A DNA stretch of 64,000 nt from Streptomyces nodosus (GCF_008704995.1 NZ_CP023747.1:6172001-6236000); one strand, 5' to 3'. Shown: positions 35,100 to 44,633, numbered from the stretch's first letter. The notes: a model not told the origin generated them from the letters alone. Translations and numbers: made by a program.

Positions 35100-36359
35100 A
35101 TGAGACGACCCGCCAAGGTCCTGACGGCAGCCATTGCGCTGGCTCTGCTCACCGCCGGGTGCGGCAGCGGTGGTTCCGACACCACCGCCGACGGCAAGAA
35201 GGTGCTCCGGATCGCCCTGTGGAACTACGACCAGACACCCGAGTTCAAGGCGCTGATCGACGGGTTCAAGGCGAAGTACCCGGACATCGAGGTCCGCCCG
35301 GTCGACATCCTCTCCGACGACTACTCCGAGAAGGTCACCACCATGCTGGCCGGTGGTGACACCACCGATGTGCTGACGATGAAGACCCTCACCGACTACG
35401 CCCGGTTCGGGACACGGGGTCAGCTGCAGTCGGTCACCGACGAGGCCGCCAAGCTGGACAAGGCGAAGTACGGCGGGCTCGACGCCTACGACATGGACGG
35501 CGAGTACTACGCACTGCCCTACCGGCAGGATTTCTACGTCCTCTACTACAACAAGTCGCTGCTCAAGGACAGCGGCGCTGACCTGTCCGGGCTGACCTGG
35601 CCCGACTACGCCGCGCTGGCGAAGCAGCAGACCAGGGGCAGCGGCGGGTCGAAGGTCTACGGCACCTACCAGCACACCTGGCGTTCCCTCGTCCAGGCGA
35701 TCGCGGCGGCGCAGACCGGTGGTGACCTGCTCGGGGGTGACTACGGGTTCTTCAAGGACCAGTACGCCATGGCCCTCGACCTGCAGAAGTCCGGTGCCGC
35801 CATGCCATGGGCCACGGCCAACAGCCAGAAGGTCACCTACAAGACGATGTTCACCACCGACAAGACCGTGATGATGCCGATGGGCACCTGGTTCGCCGCG
35901 GTCCTGCTGCAGGAGAAGGCCGCGGGCAACTTCAAGGACGACTGGGGCATGGCGCCGCTGCCGCAGCTCACCGCCGACGGCAAGGCGACCACGTTCGGCG
36001 CACCGACCGCGTTCGCCGTCAACAAGAAGGCGAAGAACTCCGACGCGGCCCGGAAGTTCCTCTCCTTCGCGTCCGGTCCCGAGGGTGCCGCCGCGGTTGC
36101 GAAGATCGGTATCACCCCGTCCTACACCGACGAGGCGATCATGAACACCTACTTCTCCAACCAGGGCATGCCCTCCGACGACCTCACCAAGAAGGCCATG
36201 CACCCGGACACGGTGAAGCTGGAGATGCCGATCAGTGAGAAGTCCTCCGACGTCGACACCATCCTCACCGAGGAACACCAACTCGTGATGACGGGCGAGA
36301 AGTCGCTCGACGCGGGCATCAAGGAGATGGACTCCCGAGTGAAGTCCGAAGTCGGATGA
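35100..36359 (+). CDS. ABC transporter sugar-binding lipoprotein
   Basis: A 419-residue extracellular solute-binding protein (family 1). The signal peptide ends in a lipobox, LLTAGCGSGG, with Cys at about 21. The mature part has the typical VLRIALWNYDQTPEFKALIDGF opening, DVLTMKTLTDYARFG and the sugar-binding YALPYRQDFYVLYYNKSLL. ATG 35100 with AAGGAG. It delivers oligosaccharide to the two permeases that follow with a 4-bp overlap. Confidence 0.93.
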   Translation: MRRPAKVLTAAIALALLTAGCGSGGSDTTADGKKVLRIALWNYDQTPEFKALIDGFKAKYPDIEVRPVDILSDDYSEKVTTMLAGGDTTDVLTMKTLTDYARFGTRGQLQSVTDEAAKLDKAKYGGLDAYDMDGEYYALPYRQDFYVLYYNKSLLKDSGADLSGLTWPDYAALAKQQTRGSGGSKVYGTYQHTWRSLVQAIAAAQTGGDLLGGDYGFFKDQYAMALDLQKSGAAMPWATANSQKVTYKTMFTTDKTVMMPMGTWFAAVLLQEKAAGNFKDDWGMAPLPQLTADGKATTFGAPTAFAVNKKAKNSDAARKFLSFASGPEGAAAVAKIGITPSYTDEAIMNTYFSNQGMPSDDLTKKAMHPDTVKLEMPISEKSSDVDTILTEEHQLVMTGEKSLDAGIKEMDSRVKSEVG

Positions 36360-37258
36360 GCCCCGAGTCCGGCGCGACGGCACTCAAGCGGCGACAGCGG
36401 CGCACCACACTGGTCGGCTGGAGTTTCATCCTTCCGAACTTCCTCGGTTTCGCGGCCCTGACCCTGATACCGGTGCTCGCGACGCTGCTGCTGGCGTTCA
36501 CCGACTGGAACTCCTACTCCACGCCCCAGTGGGTCGGGCTCGAGAACTTCCGCAGGATGCTCGACAGCGACACCTTCTGGGTCGCGCTGAGCAACACCGG
36601 GTGGTACGCCGTCGGCCATATCCCGCTCACGCTGGCGGCGTCCCTCGGCCTGGCCGTGCTGCTCAACCAGAAGCTCCGCGGCGTCGGGTTCCTGCGCACG
36701 GCCTTCTTCTTCCCGTACGTCACCTCGCTGGTCGCGGTGGCAGTGGTGTGGAACATGCTCCTCAGCCCCGACCTGGGCCCCGTGAACCAGCTGCTGAAGG
36801 CCGTGGGGGTCGGCCATCCACCGGGGTGGACCACCTCCACCGACTGGGCGATGCCCGCGGTCGTCATCACCAGTGTGTGGCGGGACATGGGCTACTACAT
36901 GGTGCTCTATCTCGCCGGACTCCAGGCCATCCCGGCGGAGTTGTACGAGGCGGCGCGGGTGGACGGGGCCGGCCCCTGGCAGCGGTTCCGGCACATCACC
37001 GTCCCGGCCCTCCGGCCCACCACGTTCTTTGTGCTGGTCATGCTGACGATCTCCAGCTTCAAGGTCTTCGACCTGGTGCAGATCATGACCGAGGGAGGTC
37101 CCGGCCGGTCGACCCTGGTGCTGTCCCAGGTGATCTTCCGGGAGGGCATCAAGCAGGGGCGCTTCGGCTACTCCTCGGCGATTTCCCTGGTGCTCTTCGT
37201 CATCGTGCTGACGATCACCGTGGTCCAGTTCCGGTTCCAGCGGAGGAACGAGCGATGA
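36356..37258 (+). CDS. ABC sugar transporter permease (MalF-like)
   Basis: A 300-residue inner-membrane permease with six predicted helices, starting at ATG 36356 inside the binding-protein stop (ATGA). The EAA loop reads LYEAARVDGAGPWQRFRHITVPALRP, the contact site for the ATPase. No ATPase is encoded in the operon, as is usual in Streptomyces, where the shared MsiK ATPase serves many sugar importers. Confidence 0.93.
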   Translation: MSPESGATALKRRQRRTTLVGWSFILPNFLGFAALTLIPVLATLLLAFTDWNSYSTPQWVGLENFRRMLDSDTFWVALSNTGWYAVGHIPLTLAASLGLAVLLNQKLRGVGFLRTAFFFPYVTSLVAVAVVWNMLLSPDLGPVNQLLKAVGVGHPPGWTTSTDWAMPAVVITSVWRDMGYYMVLYLAGLQAIPAELYEAARVDGAGPWQRFRHITVPALRPTTFFVLVMLTISSFKVFDLVQIMTEGGPGRSTLVLSQVIFREGIKQGRFGYSSAISLVLFVIVLTITVVQFRFQRRNER

Positions 37259-38175
37259 ACACGAGCGTGCTGCCCGAGGACAGCACAACGGGTGGGGCGG
37301 CGCGGCCACTCGGCGGTGACGGGGCGGGCCGCTCCGGTCCCGCCGCGCGCCGCCGGGCGGTGCGGCTGCTGGGCCGCGTCCTGCTCCACGCGGCTCTGAT
37401 CGCGCTGGCGGCGGCGATCCTGGTCCCCTTCGCCTGGATGCTGGTCTCCTCGGTCAAACGGGACAGCGACGTGCTCACGGTGCCGATCCAATGGATCCCC
37501 GAGGAGTTCCGCTGGGACAACTTCACCCACATCTGGACCCGGATCCCGCTGCTCACCTACCTGGGGAACTCGCTGTTCCTCAGTGTCACGATCACCGGGC
37601 TGCAGGTGCTGACCGGGAGCTTCGCGGCCTACGGCTTCGCCAAGACCCGTTTCCCCGGGCGCGATGCCCTGTTCCTCGCCTATGTCAGCACCATCGCGGT
37701 GCCGTGGCAGGCGTACATGGTGCCGCAGTACATCATCATGGAGCGCCTGGGACTGGTGAACACCCGCCTTTCGCTGATCCTGCTGCAGGCGTTCGGCGCG
37801 TTCGGGGTGTTCCTGATGCGCCAGTACTACCTGACGATCCCGGACGAGATCAGCGAGGCAGCGCGGCTGGACGGACTCAGCGAGTACGGCATCTGGGCAC
37901 GGATCGTGCTGCCCCTGTCCAAGCCCGCGCTGGCCGGCCTCGCCCTGCTGACCTTCGTCAACACCTGGAACGACTACATGGGGCCGTTCATCTACCTGAC
38001 CGACAACGAGCTGTGGACGGTGCAGCTCGGACTGCGGCAGTTCGTCGGCGTCTACGACTCCCAGTACGCCATGATCATGACCGGTTCGGTGGTGTCGGTA
38101 CTGCCGATCCTGGTCGTCTTCCTGGCCGGACAGCGCTACTTCGTCCAGGGCATCGCCACCAGCGGAATGAAGTGA
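37255..38175 (+). CDS. ABC sugar transporter permease (MalG-like)
   Basis: A 306-residue second permease; ATG 37255 overlaps the first permease's stop by 4 bp. After a cytoplasmic Arg-rich stretch it has six helices and the EAA loop ISEAARLDGLSEYGIWARIVLPLSKP. Ends with the FVQGIATSGMK tail typical of MalG-type proteins. It pairs with the MalF-like permease to form the channel. Confidence 0.93.
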   Translation: MNTSVLPEDSTTGGAARPLGGDGAGRSGPAARRRAVRLLGRVLLHAALIALAAAILVPFAWMLVSSVKRDSDVLTVPIQWIPEEFRWDNFTHIWTRIPLLTYLGNSLFLSVTITGLQVLTGSFAAYGFAKTRFPGRDALFLAYVSTIAVPWQAYMVPQYIIMERLGLVNTRLSLILLQAFGAFGVFLMRQYYLTIPDEISEAARLDGLSEYGIWARIVLPLSKPALAGLALLTFVNTWNDYMGPFIYLTDNELWTVQLGLRQFVGVYDSQYAMIMTGSVVSVLPILVVFLAGQRYFVQGIATSGMK

Positions 38176-38182
38176 GGCGGCC

Positions 38183-38917
38183 ATGAACAACCCCGTCGCC
38201 GGCCGGCGCCCCGGGCTCAATCTCGACCACGGGTCCTGGGAGCTGGTCTGGTCGCACATCCACCGGGTCCTGGTCGTCAACCTGGGCCTGGCGGTGACGA
38301 ACGCGCCGTTGCTGCTCGCCCTGGGCGTGGTGCACCGGCCGTGGCAGTACCCGGTCTTCTTCGTACTGCTGTCCTTCGGCCTCGGGCCCTCCCTCGCCGC
38401 CGCCTTCCACTATCTGCGCCGGACCATCGAGGACGACCGGGCCCCGGTGGCCGACCTGTTCCGCGGCTACCGGCGCCTGTTCGTCCCGGCGCTGCTCGGC
38501 TGGGCGCCATGGGTGCTGTTGGTCGCGGTGGCGGCCACCGACATGGCCGTCCTCCGGAGGACCGCACCCGGGCCGGCCCTGGTACCGCTGCTGGTCGTCG
38601 TCGCGCTCGTCGCCGCGAGCTCCGGCACCGTGACGATGGCCGCCCTGGGGGACGAGCCGCGGATCTCACCGCGCACCCTGCTGACCGCGTGCTACGCCTC
38701 GGTGCGGCGCTGGTGGCTGGGGCTGCTGAACCTCGCTCTGCTCGGCATCACCCTCGTCCTCGTCAACCAGGCGCCCCTGCTCGGCCTCGCCGTGCTGCCG
38801 GGCTGCACCCTCTTCGTCGTACGGCGCAACAGCGACGCGATGCTCACGACGGTGGCACCGGCCGCCGATCTCGCCCTCAGCCATGCCCATCGAGACCCTG
38901 TGGGAGCCCAGGCATGA
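38183..38917 (+). CDS. YesL-like (DUF624) membrane protein
   Basis: A 244-residue membrane protein with five or six hydrophobic segments. DUF624/YesL proteins are regularly encoded beside sugar ABC importers, as yesL is beside yesOPQ in Bacillus subtilis, but their role is not known. ATG 38183 lies 8 bp after the permease stop. Its stop overlaps the next start (ATGA). Confidence 0.8.
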   Translation: MNNPVAGRRPGLNLDHGSWELVWSHIHRVLVVNLGLAVTNAPLLLALGVVHRPWQYPVFFVLLSFGLGPSLAAAFHYLRRTIEDDRAPVADLFRGYRRLFVPALLGWAPWVLLVAVAATDMAVLRRTAPGPALVPLLVVVALVAASSGTVTMAALGDEPRISPRTLLTACYASVRRWWLGLLNLALLGITLVLVNQAPLLGLAVLPGCTLFVVRRNSDAMLTTVAPAADLALSHAHRDPVGAQA

Positions 38918-40929
38918 CCATCCACCCCCGTACGACCGTCCCGGAGGACCGGATCCGCTCCCCGTACACCGGGTGGACCCGCGACCACTGGACCGCGCTC
39001 GCGGACCGGATGCTCGCCGCCCTCGAGCCGTACCGCTCCCCGGCCGGTGCCCGCATCGCCCTGCCGGGCCCCACCAGCATGTACGGCACCGACTCCGACG
39101 GCCTGGAGGGCTTCGCCCGCACCTTTCTGCTGGCCGGCTTCCGGATCGCCGGGGAGAAGGGCGCCGACCCCGGCGGACTGCTGGACCGGTACGCCCGCGG
39201 CCTGGCGGCGGGCACCGACCCCCGTTCACCGGAGGCCTGGCCGCGCCCCGACCGACTCGGCCAGGCCAAGGTCGAGGCCGCGTCCATAGCCCTGGTGCTG
39301 CAACTGACCCGGCCCTGGCTGTGGGACCGGCTCGACGACGGGGTGCGCGAGCGGACCGTCGACTGGCTGGCGACCGTCCTCGGACAGCCGTACCCGCGGA
39401 ACAACTGGGTCTGGTTCAGGATCGTCGTGGAGTCCTTCCTGCGCGAGGCGGGCGGCCCGTGGTCGGCCGCCGACATCCAGGAGGACCTCGATTTCCACGC
39501 CGCGATGCGCAGGCCCGGCGGCTGGCTCAGCGACGGCGAGGAACGCTCCTACGACCACTACACCGGCTGGGCCCTGCACCTCTACCCGCTGCTGTGGGCC
39601 CACCTTTTCGACGTCACCGGCTCGCTCTGCCCGCCGCGGCTGCGCGAGACCTGGGCGGCGGATCTGCGTGACTACCTCGACGACGCGGTGCGCCTGGTCG
39701 GAGCGGACGGCTCCCCGCTGCTGCAGGGCCGCAGCCTCACCTACCGGTTCGCCGCCGCCGCGCCGTTCTGGGTCGGCGCGGTCACCGGAGCCGGAGGGCA
39801 ACCGCCGGGCCTGGTACGCCGCGTGACCGGAGGCATCGTCCGGCACTTCACCGACCGGGGCGCTCCCGACCGGGACGGGCTGCTGACGCTCGGCTGGCAC
39901 CATCCCTGGCCGGCGATGCGCCAGTCCTACTCAGGCTCCGGCTCACCGTACTGGGCGTCCAAGGGCATGCTCGGACTGATGCTGCCCGCCGGCCATCCGG
40001 TGTGGACGGACACCGAACTACCACTCCCCATCGAGATCGCCGACACGGAGCGGGTCCTCACCGCTCCCGGCTGGCTGCTCTCCGCCCGCCACCGCGACGG
40101 GATCGCGGTGGTCCTCAACCACGGCACCGACCATGCCCGCCCCGGCGACACCAGCGCGGACTCGCCCCCGTACGCACGGCTCGGCTACTCCACCGCCACG
40201 GTCCCCCCGCTGACCGCGGACGCGGTGGCCTCACCGACGGACAACACGGTCGTACTGCTCGACGACGCCGGCCGGGCCTCCCACCGCTCCGGGTTCGAGC
40301 AGCTCTTCGCCCGGGAGTTGCCGGGCGGCGTACTGGCCGCCGCCTCCCGCGGACCGGCGCACTGGGTCGACACCGACGCCGACGACTCCCCCGACTACGG
40401 CTCCGGACGGCGGGGGCCGGTGACCCCGGGGCCGACGGTCACCGTCGCCTCGGTGCTGCGCGACGGGGTGGAGATCCGTCTCGCCCGGGTCGACGCACCC
40501 GCGACCACCGGGGCGAACCCGTCCTGGCGCACCGTCCGCCTGGGCGGCTGGCCGGTGGCGGCCGACACTCGGCCGGACACACGGGTCACCCCCGGCGAGC
40601 CGGGCCCGTCCGCCGAGGCCCGAACGGCGTCACTGCGCTCGGGCCTGCGCACCCTGCGCGGATTCGACCATGCCGGGATCACCACCGAGCAGGGCACCAG
40701 CCCCCTCGGTTCCTGGACGGCGATCCCCTGGCTCGCCACGGACGGAGAACTGCCGTACGGCGAGGTGCTCGCCGCAGTGGTGCTGCTGGACCGGGGAGCC
40801 CCGGACGTCACCGACCCCGCACTGACGGTGCGGCCGACGCCCGACGGCGGCCGGCTCATCACGCTCGTCTGGCCGGACGGCATGCGCACCGAGATCGACC
40901 TGCCCGCCGCGCCCACGGCGACCGGGTGA
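38914..40929 (+). CDS. DUF2264 domain protein, probable oligosaccharide-degrading enzyme
   Basis: A 671-residue protein whose first 400 residues match DUF2264: SPYTGWTRDHWTALADRML, MYGTDSDGLEGFARTFLLAGFR, NNWVWFRIVVESFL, DGEERSYDHYTGWALHLYPLLW and GRSLTYRFAAAAPFW. This fold is an alpha/alpha toroid related to polysaccharide lyases and glycosidases. No signal peptide is seen, so it should act in the cytoplasm on imported oligosaccharide, perhaps uronate-containing (inference from the YesL neighbour and the dehydrogenase). The C-terminal domain is strand-rich. Confidence 0.82.
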   Translation: MTIHPRTTVPEDRIRSPYTGWTRDHWTALADRMLAALEPYRSPAGARIALPGPTSMYGTDSDGLEGFARTFLLAGFRIAGEKGADPGGLLDRYARGLAAGTDPRSPEAWPRPDRLGQAKVEAASIALVLQLTRPWLWDRLDDGVRERTVDWLATVLGQPYPRNNWVWFRIVVESFLREAGGPWSAADIQEDLDFHAAMRRPGGWLSDGEERSYDHYTGWALHLYPLLWAHLFDVTGSLCPPRLRETWAADLRDYLDDAVRLVGADGSPLLQGRSLTYRFAAAAPFWVGAVTGAGGQPPGLVRRVTGGIVRHFTDRGAPDRDGLLTLGWHHPWPAMRQSYSGSGSPYWASKGMLGLMLPAGHPVWTDTELPLPIEIADTERVLTAPGWLLSARHRDGIAVVLNHGTDHARPGDTSADSPPYARLGYSTATVPPLTADAVASPTDNTVVLLDDAGRASHRSGFEQLFARELPGGVLAAASRGPAHWVDTDADDSPDYGSGRRGPVTPGPTVTVASVLRDGVEIRLARVDAPATTGANPSWRTVRLGGWPVAADTRPDTRVTPGEPGPSAEARTASLRSGLRTLRGFDHAGITTEQGTSPLGSWTAIPWLATDGELPYGEVLAAVVLLDRGAPDVTDPALTVRPTPDGGRLITLVWPDGMRTEIDLPAAPTATG

Positions 40930-40978
40930 CCGACCGCCTGTACATGGTCCTCAGCCGAGCGGTGTCGAGCCCGGCGCC

Positions 40979-42178
40979 TCAGCCGTCCCGAGGCTCGCCG
41001 CGCCGGTGAGGCGGCTGCTCGCGGGCGTCGGACCCACCGGCGTCGGGCACGTCCGGGGCCGGTGGCGGCGTTCCGTACGGCCCGTACATGCCCTGCGATT
41101 GCTGGTACGGCCCGTAGGGACTCTGCGGCTGCGCGTACGAGCCGTACGGGCCCTGCGGTTGCGCGTACGGGCCGTAGGGACCCTGCGGTTGCGCGTACGG
41201 GCCGTACGGGCCGTACGGATGCGGTGCCTGCGGGTACGGAAGGGAGGGCGCGGTCGGTGCCGGGGCCGGGGGAGACACGTTCAGCGGAGCACGGCGCCGG
41301 GCCAGCCACAGCACGATCGCGGCATAGACCGCGACCGTCGACATGTCGGCGACGGCCAGTTGCCAGGGGGCGTCGGCCGCCGTGTCGTCGGACGCGAGGC
41401 CGTCCACGAACGCGGCGGACAGACCGAAGGCCAGCAGGTTGTTCATCACATGCAGGGCGACGGATGCCTCCAGGCCACCCGTGCGGATGGTCAGCCAGCC
41501 GGCCACCAGGCCGAAGAACACCAGATCGGCGAAGCCCCAGGCCGTTCCCCAGCCGTGCGCGGCCGCGAAGAGCACCGCCTGCGGCAGCACCGCGAACCAC
41601 GGGGAGCGGACGAAGCTCCCTGCCGCCTGCAACAGCCAGCCCCGGAAGACATACTCCTCCGCCGCGGCCTGCAGAGGCACCAGGGCGGCCAACATGGCCA
41701 GGGAGAGGAGGAACGTCTGCCACCCCACCCATACATCGGCCGCTCCGGCGTCGCCCTGCTCGTCCGGAAGAAAGATCGAGACCGCCGGCAGCAGCATCAT
41801 GGCGGGGACCGCTGCCAGCAGGCACCAGGCCAGCCATCGCCACCGCGGACGCCCGGTCACCGACGACACCGTGCCGGCCGGACGCCGGCCCACCCAGCGG
41901 ACGGTCAGCAGGACCAGCGGAAGATCCAGGGCTATGAACGCCAGATCCATGGCCGTGCCCGGAATCGGACCGAAGTCGACGTCCCCGTTCGGCAGTTCCG
42001 GGTAGCCGGCGGCCCTGCCGAGCACATCGGCGAGGATGTACAGGAAGGCCGAGACCAGGACCGACCCGCAGACCAGCAGCAGAGTGCCGAGCAGCGGTCG
42101 CCACCAGCGGTGGAAAGCGGTGTACCGGGCCATACGGTGATAGGGAAGCCCGGAGAGCTGAGGGGGCGTTGCTGTCAT
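40979..42178 (-). CDS. CPBP family intramembrane metalloprotease with a repeat tail
   Basis: A 399-residue membrane protein. The CPBP/CAAX-protease motifs are EEYVFRG (E174-E175, R179), H208 in AAAHGWG and H243 in ALHVMNNLL. Seven or eight hydrophobic segments lie in residues 25-300. The last 80 residues are a low-complexity tail with tandem PYGPYAQPQG-type repeats (about 320-365), unusual for the family and probably cytoplasmic. The substrate is unknown; relatives cleave prenylated or membrane proteins. Confidence 0.85.
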   Translation of the reverse strand: MTATPPQLSGLPYHRMARYTAFHRWWRPLLGTLLLVCGSVLVSAFLYILADVLGRAAGYPELPNGDVDFGPIPGTAMDLAFIALDLPLVLLTVRWVGRRPAGTVSSVTGRPRWRWLAWCLLAAVPAMMLLPAVSIFLPDEQGDAGAADVWVGWQTFLLSLAMLAALVPLQAAAEEYVFRGWLLQAAGSFVRSPWFAVLPQAVLFAAAHGWGTAWGFADLVFFGLVAGWLTIRTGGLEASVALHVMNNLLAFGLSAAFVDGLASDDTAADAPWQLAVADMSTVAVYAAIVLWLARRRAPLNVSPPAPAPTAPSLPYPQAPHPYGPYGPYAQPQGPYGPYAQPQGPYGSYAQPQSPYGPYQQSQGMYGPYGTPPPAPDVPDAGGSDAREQPPHRRGEPRDG

Positions 42179-42255
42179 GAGCGATATCGTGCCCGGTCGG
42201 ACGTGGGCAGATGTACGAATTACTCAGCCGCAGCCCGACCGTCGACCACCTTGAG

Positions 42256-43218
42256 TCACCCGCCTTGGGGCTGGACCCTTTCCGTCCTTGCGGCACGTCG
42301 GTGCTGCCTGGACCAGAGCCACTTCTGGGCCAGCAGCGTGAGCGTGCTCGCCAGGACGATGCCGAGCAGGTTCAGCAGGAGCTGTTCGCTGGAGCCCCAC
42401 GCCTGACGGTACTCGTCGTAGGAGAAGGCCACGGCCGCATTGGCCGCCGCGGGGACGGTGGTCACCGAGATCGCGACGCCGACCAGCGCACCCGACTTCG
42501 CGGACGTCAGCGACAGCGTGCCGGCGATGCCCGCCAGGACGGCGACCACGAACGAGAACGGGTCCGGATGGTAGATGAAGTTGGTGTTCGGGCGCACGGC
42601 CTCCAGTTGGACCTTGCTGAACAGGTCCAACGCGTCCATGAAGTAGGTGAAGCCGACCGTCACCAGCATGGCTGCCGCGAAGCCCACCAGCAGCGCGGTC
42701 AGCGAGCGGAGTGCCTGCCGTGGCGTCCGCTGCACCAGCGCCGTGCTGATTCCCGCCAGCGGGCCGAACTCCGGGCCCACCGCCATCGCGCCCACGATCA
42801 GGATCGCGTTGTCGAGGACGACACCGCAGGCCGCGATCATCGTGGCGAGGGTGATGAAGGCGACATAGGTGACCGAGAGCGTCGACTCCTCGTGCGTCTC
42901 GTCCGCGAGCTGTTCCCACAGCACCGCGTCCGCGCCGTCGCCCGGTGCCTCCTCCTCGGCCTTGTCGGCGCGCCGGGACAGCGACAGGTCGATGTTCTCG
43001 ATCGCGATCGAACCCGTCTCCTCCAGCCCCAGACCCTTCAGTCCGCCGATCAGTTCCTCTCCCGACTCGCGGGCGACGTCGCACATCACCACGTCCCCGG
43101 CGGGATTGCGGGCGGCACCCCGCACCACGATCAGATGGGTGGTGCCGACCGTCTCTTCGATCAGGCGCACCACCTCGTCGGTCTTCTCCACCGGGGCTAT
43201 CAGACGCAGATGCAGCAT
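42256..43218 (-). CDS. DUF389 membrane protein
   Basis: A 320-residue protein. A small N-terminal domain (MLHLRLIAPVEKTDEVVRLIE...GDVVMCDVARESGEELI) is followed by the DUF389 membrane part, with six hydrophobic segments including TMIAACGVVLDNAILIVGAMAVGPEFGPLAG and a second half ending near SYDEY and LLLNLLGIVLASTLTLLAQKWLW. Function is unknown. It is transcribed away from the tRNA-like gene. Confidence 0.85.
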   Translation of the reverse strand: MLHLRLIAPVEKTDEVVRLIEETVGTTHLIVVRGAARNPAGDVVMCDVARESGEELIGGLKGLGLEETGSIAIENIDLSLSRRADKAEEEAPGDGADAVLWEQLADETHEESTLSVTYVAFITLATMIAACGVVLDNAILIVGAMAVGPEFGPLAGISTALVQRTPRQALRSLTALLVGFAAAMLVTVGFTYFMDALDLFSKVQLEAVRPNTNFIYHPDPFSFVVAVLAGIAGTLSLTSAKSGALVGVAISVTTVPAAANAAVAFSYDEYRQAWGSSEQLLLNLLGIVLASTLTLLAQKWLWSRQHRRAARTERVQPQGG

Positions 43219-43356
43219 GGTGCCTTTTTCTCACAGGTCCGGTGCTTCCCGCGTACGGCCCTGCTGCTCGCGCAGGTTCAGGCCGGACACGGACACCGGC
43301 ACGGGCGCGTCCCGTGATCGAACATGTCTGCGGCAGCCACTATGCTCACCAGCGGC

Positions 43357-43432
43357 AAGGCCGTAGCGCAGAGGTCGTCGCGCCCTAGCTGCGAGCTGGA
43401 GGACGTCGGTTCGAATCCGACCGGCCTTGCCA
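43357..43432 (+). tRNA. tRNA-like gene, anticodon would be GCG (Arg), imperfect
   Basis: A 7-bp acceptor (AAGGCCG with CGGCCTT) encloses TA at positions 8-9, a D arm GCGC/GCGC, an anticodon arm with loop CTGCGAG, and a perfect T arm GTCGG-TTCGAAT-CCGAC, then G and an encoded CCA. Oddities: base 26 is missing, the outer anticodon-stem pair mismatches, and the acceptor helix can extend three more pairs upstream. A GCG anticodon is uncommon in bacteria. It may be a real unusual tRNA, a pseudo-tRNA or a tRNA-like RNA. Confidence 0.5.
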
Positions 43433-43496
43433 CCCTTGCGATTCCGCCGTCCGCCCTGCACCGGGGCGTCGGCCAGGACGGACCGGTGGAGTGGTG

Positions 43497-44633
43497 ATGA
43501 CGCAGCCGACACCCGTACGCTGCCCTGCTGTTGAGCATCCGGACCTTCCACTCGCCGATCCGGCGCGACTCGATCCGCTCCTCGTCCGGCTGGAGTCGCC
43601 GCTGCCCGTCGCCGCGGACGAGGCGTTTCCGCTCGGCACGGTGCGCGCGGACGGGCGGATCGATCTGTGCAAGCAGGGACTCGGGGCGGCCGGCGCGACC
43701 AGGCTGCTGCCCGTGGCGGCCGCTTCGCCGCACGCCGTTCATCTGCTTCTGGGCACCAACGCCGTCGGGGACCGCGGTGCCCGTACCGTCGCCGACGCCC
43801 TGGTGCCCGGGCACGGGCTGCGCACGCTCTACCTCGGCTGCAACCGGATCGGCCCCGACGGTGTCACGGCCCTCGCCGAGACGCTGGCCTCGGACGAAAC
43901 CGTCCACGCCCTGTGGCTCAAGCGCAACCCGGCCGGTGACGACGGTGTCCGCGCCCTGGCCGCGATGCTGCGCACCAACGCCACGCTGCGCACCCTCGAT
44001 CTGGTCAACACCGGGATCGGGCCCGACGGGCTGCGCGCCCTCCTGGAGGCCCTGACGGGACGCTCCCGTCCCCTGGAACGGCTGTTCCTCGGGGGCAACG
44101 GGCTCACCGCCGAGGCCGCGCCGCTGCTCGCCGCACTCGTCCGCGACGCCGGGGTCCGCGAACTGTATCTGCCCGCCAACCACCTCGGCGACGAGGGCGC
44201 CGCCGTCCTCGCCGCGGTCGCCGGCGACCCCGGCCGCCCGGTCCGCCTCGGGCTGGGCGGCAACGGCATCGGGCCCGTCGGCACGCGCGCCCTCGCGGGG
44301 GCTCTCGGCGGTATCGAGATGCTCGACCTGGGACGTCCGCCGTCCGAGCGGAGCCTCGGCGCACCCGCCAACACGTCCGGCGACGCAGGCGTCCACGCCC
44401 TGGCCGCGGCCCTGCCCGGCAGCCCGCTGCGCCGCCTGGAACTGCGGCACACCGGCCTGACTGGACGAGGCGCCAAGGCCCTGCTGTCCGCGGTGGAGGA
44501 GCGGTCCTGCCTGGAATACGTGGGGCTGGGGCCGGGTCTGCCGCGCAAGGTGAAGCGGTCCTTCGCGCGCCGCCTGCGGCCCGCGTCCGCCGCACACCCC
44601 GATCTGCGCGCGATAGGGAGCGTCTACCGGTGA
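43497..44633 (+). CDS. Leucine-rich-repeat protein (ribonuclease-inhibitor type)
   Basis: A 378-residue protein; ATG 43497 with GGTGGAG. From about residue 60 on it consists of 28-residue repeats of the RNase-inhibitor/NLR type (LRTLYLGCNRIGPDGVTALAETL; LRTLDLVNTGIGPDGLRALLEAL; VRELYLPANHLGDEGAAVLAAV). Such curved repeats bind proteins. It begins a four-gene operon with ankyrin, MoxR and VWA proteins; GTGA overlap with the next gene. A recognition or scaffold role is inferred. Confidence 0.85.
   Translation: MTQPTPVRCPAVEHPDLPLADPARLDPLLVRLESPLPVAADEAFPLGTVRADGRIDLCKQGLGAAGATRLLPVAAASPHAVHLLLGTNAVGDRGARTVADALVPGHGLRTLYLGCNRIGPDGVTALAETLASDETVHALWLKRNPAGDDGVRALAAMLRTNATLRTLDLVNTGIGPDGLRALLEALTGRSRPLERLFLGGNGLTAEAAPLLAALVRDAGVRELYLPANHLGDEGAAVLAAVAGDPGRPVRLGLGGNGIGPVGTRALAGALGGIEMLDLGRPPSERSLGAPANTSGDAGVHALAAALPGSPLRRLELRHTGLTGRGAKALLSAVEERSCLEYVGLGPGLPRKVKRSFARRLRPASAAHPDLRAIGSVYR

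Noticed and set aside
36529-38175. 548-residue open frame covering the second permease
   Set aside because: The true start is ATG 37255, overlapping the first permease stop; the upstream part is a shadow of the first permease.
41060-41230. CRISPR-like repeats
   Set aside because: The periodic DNA encodes the in-frame PYGPYAQPQG repeats of the CPBP protein; there are no unique spacers.
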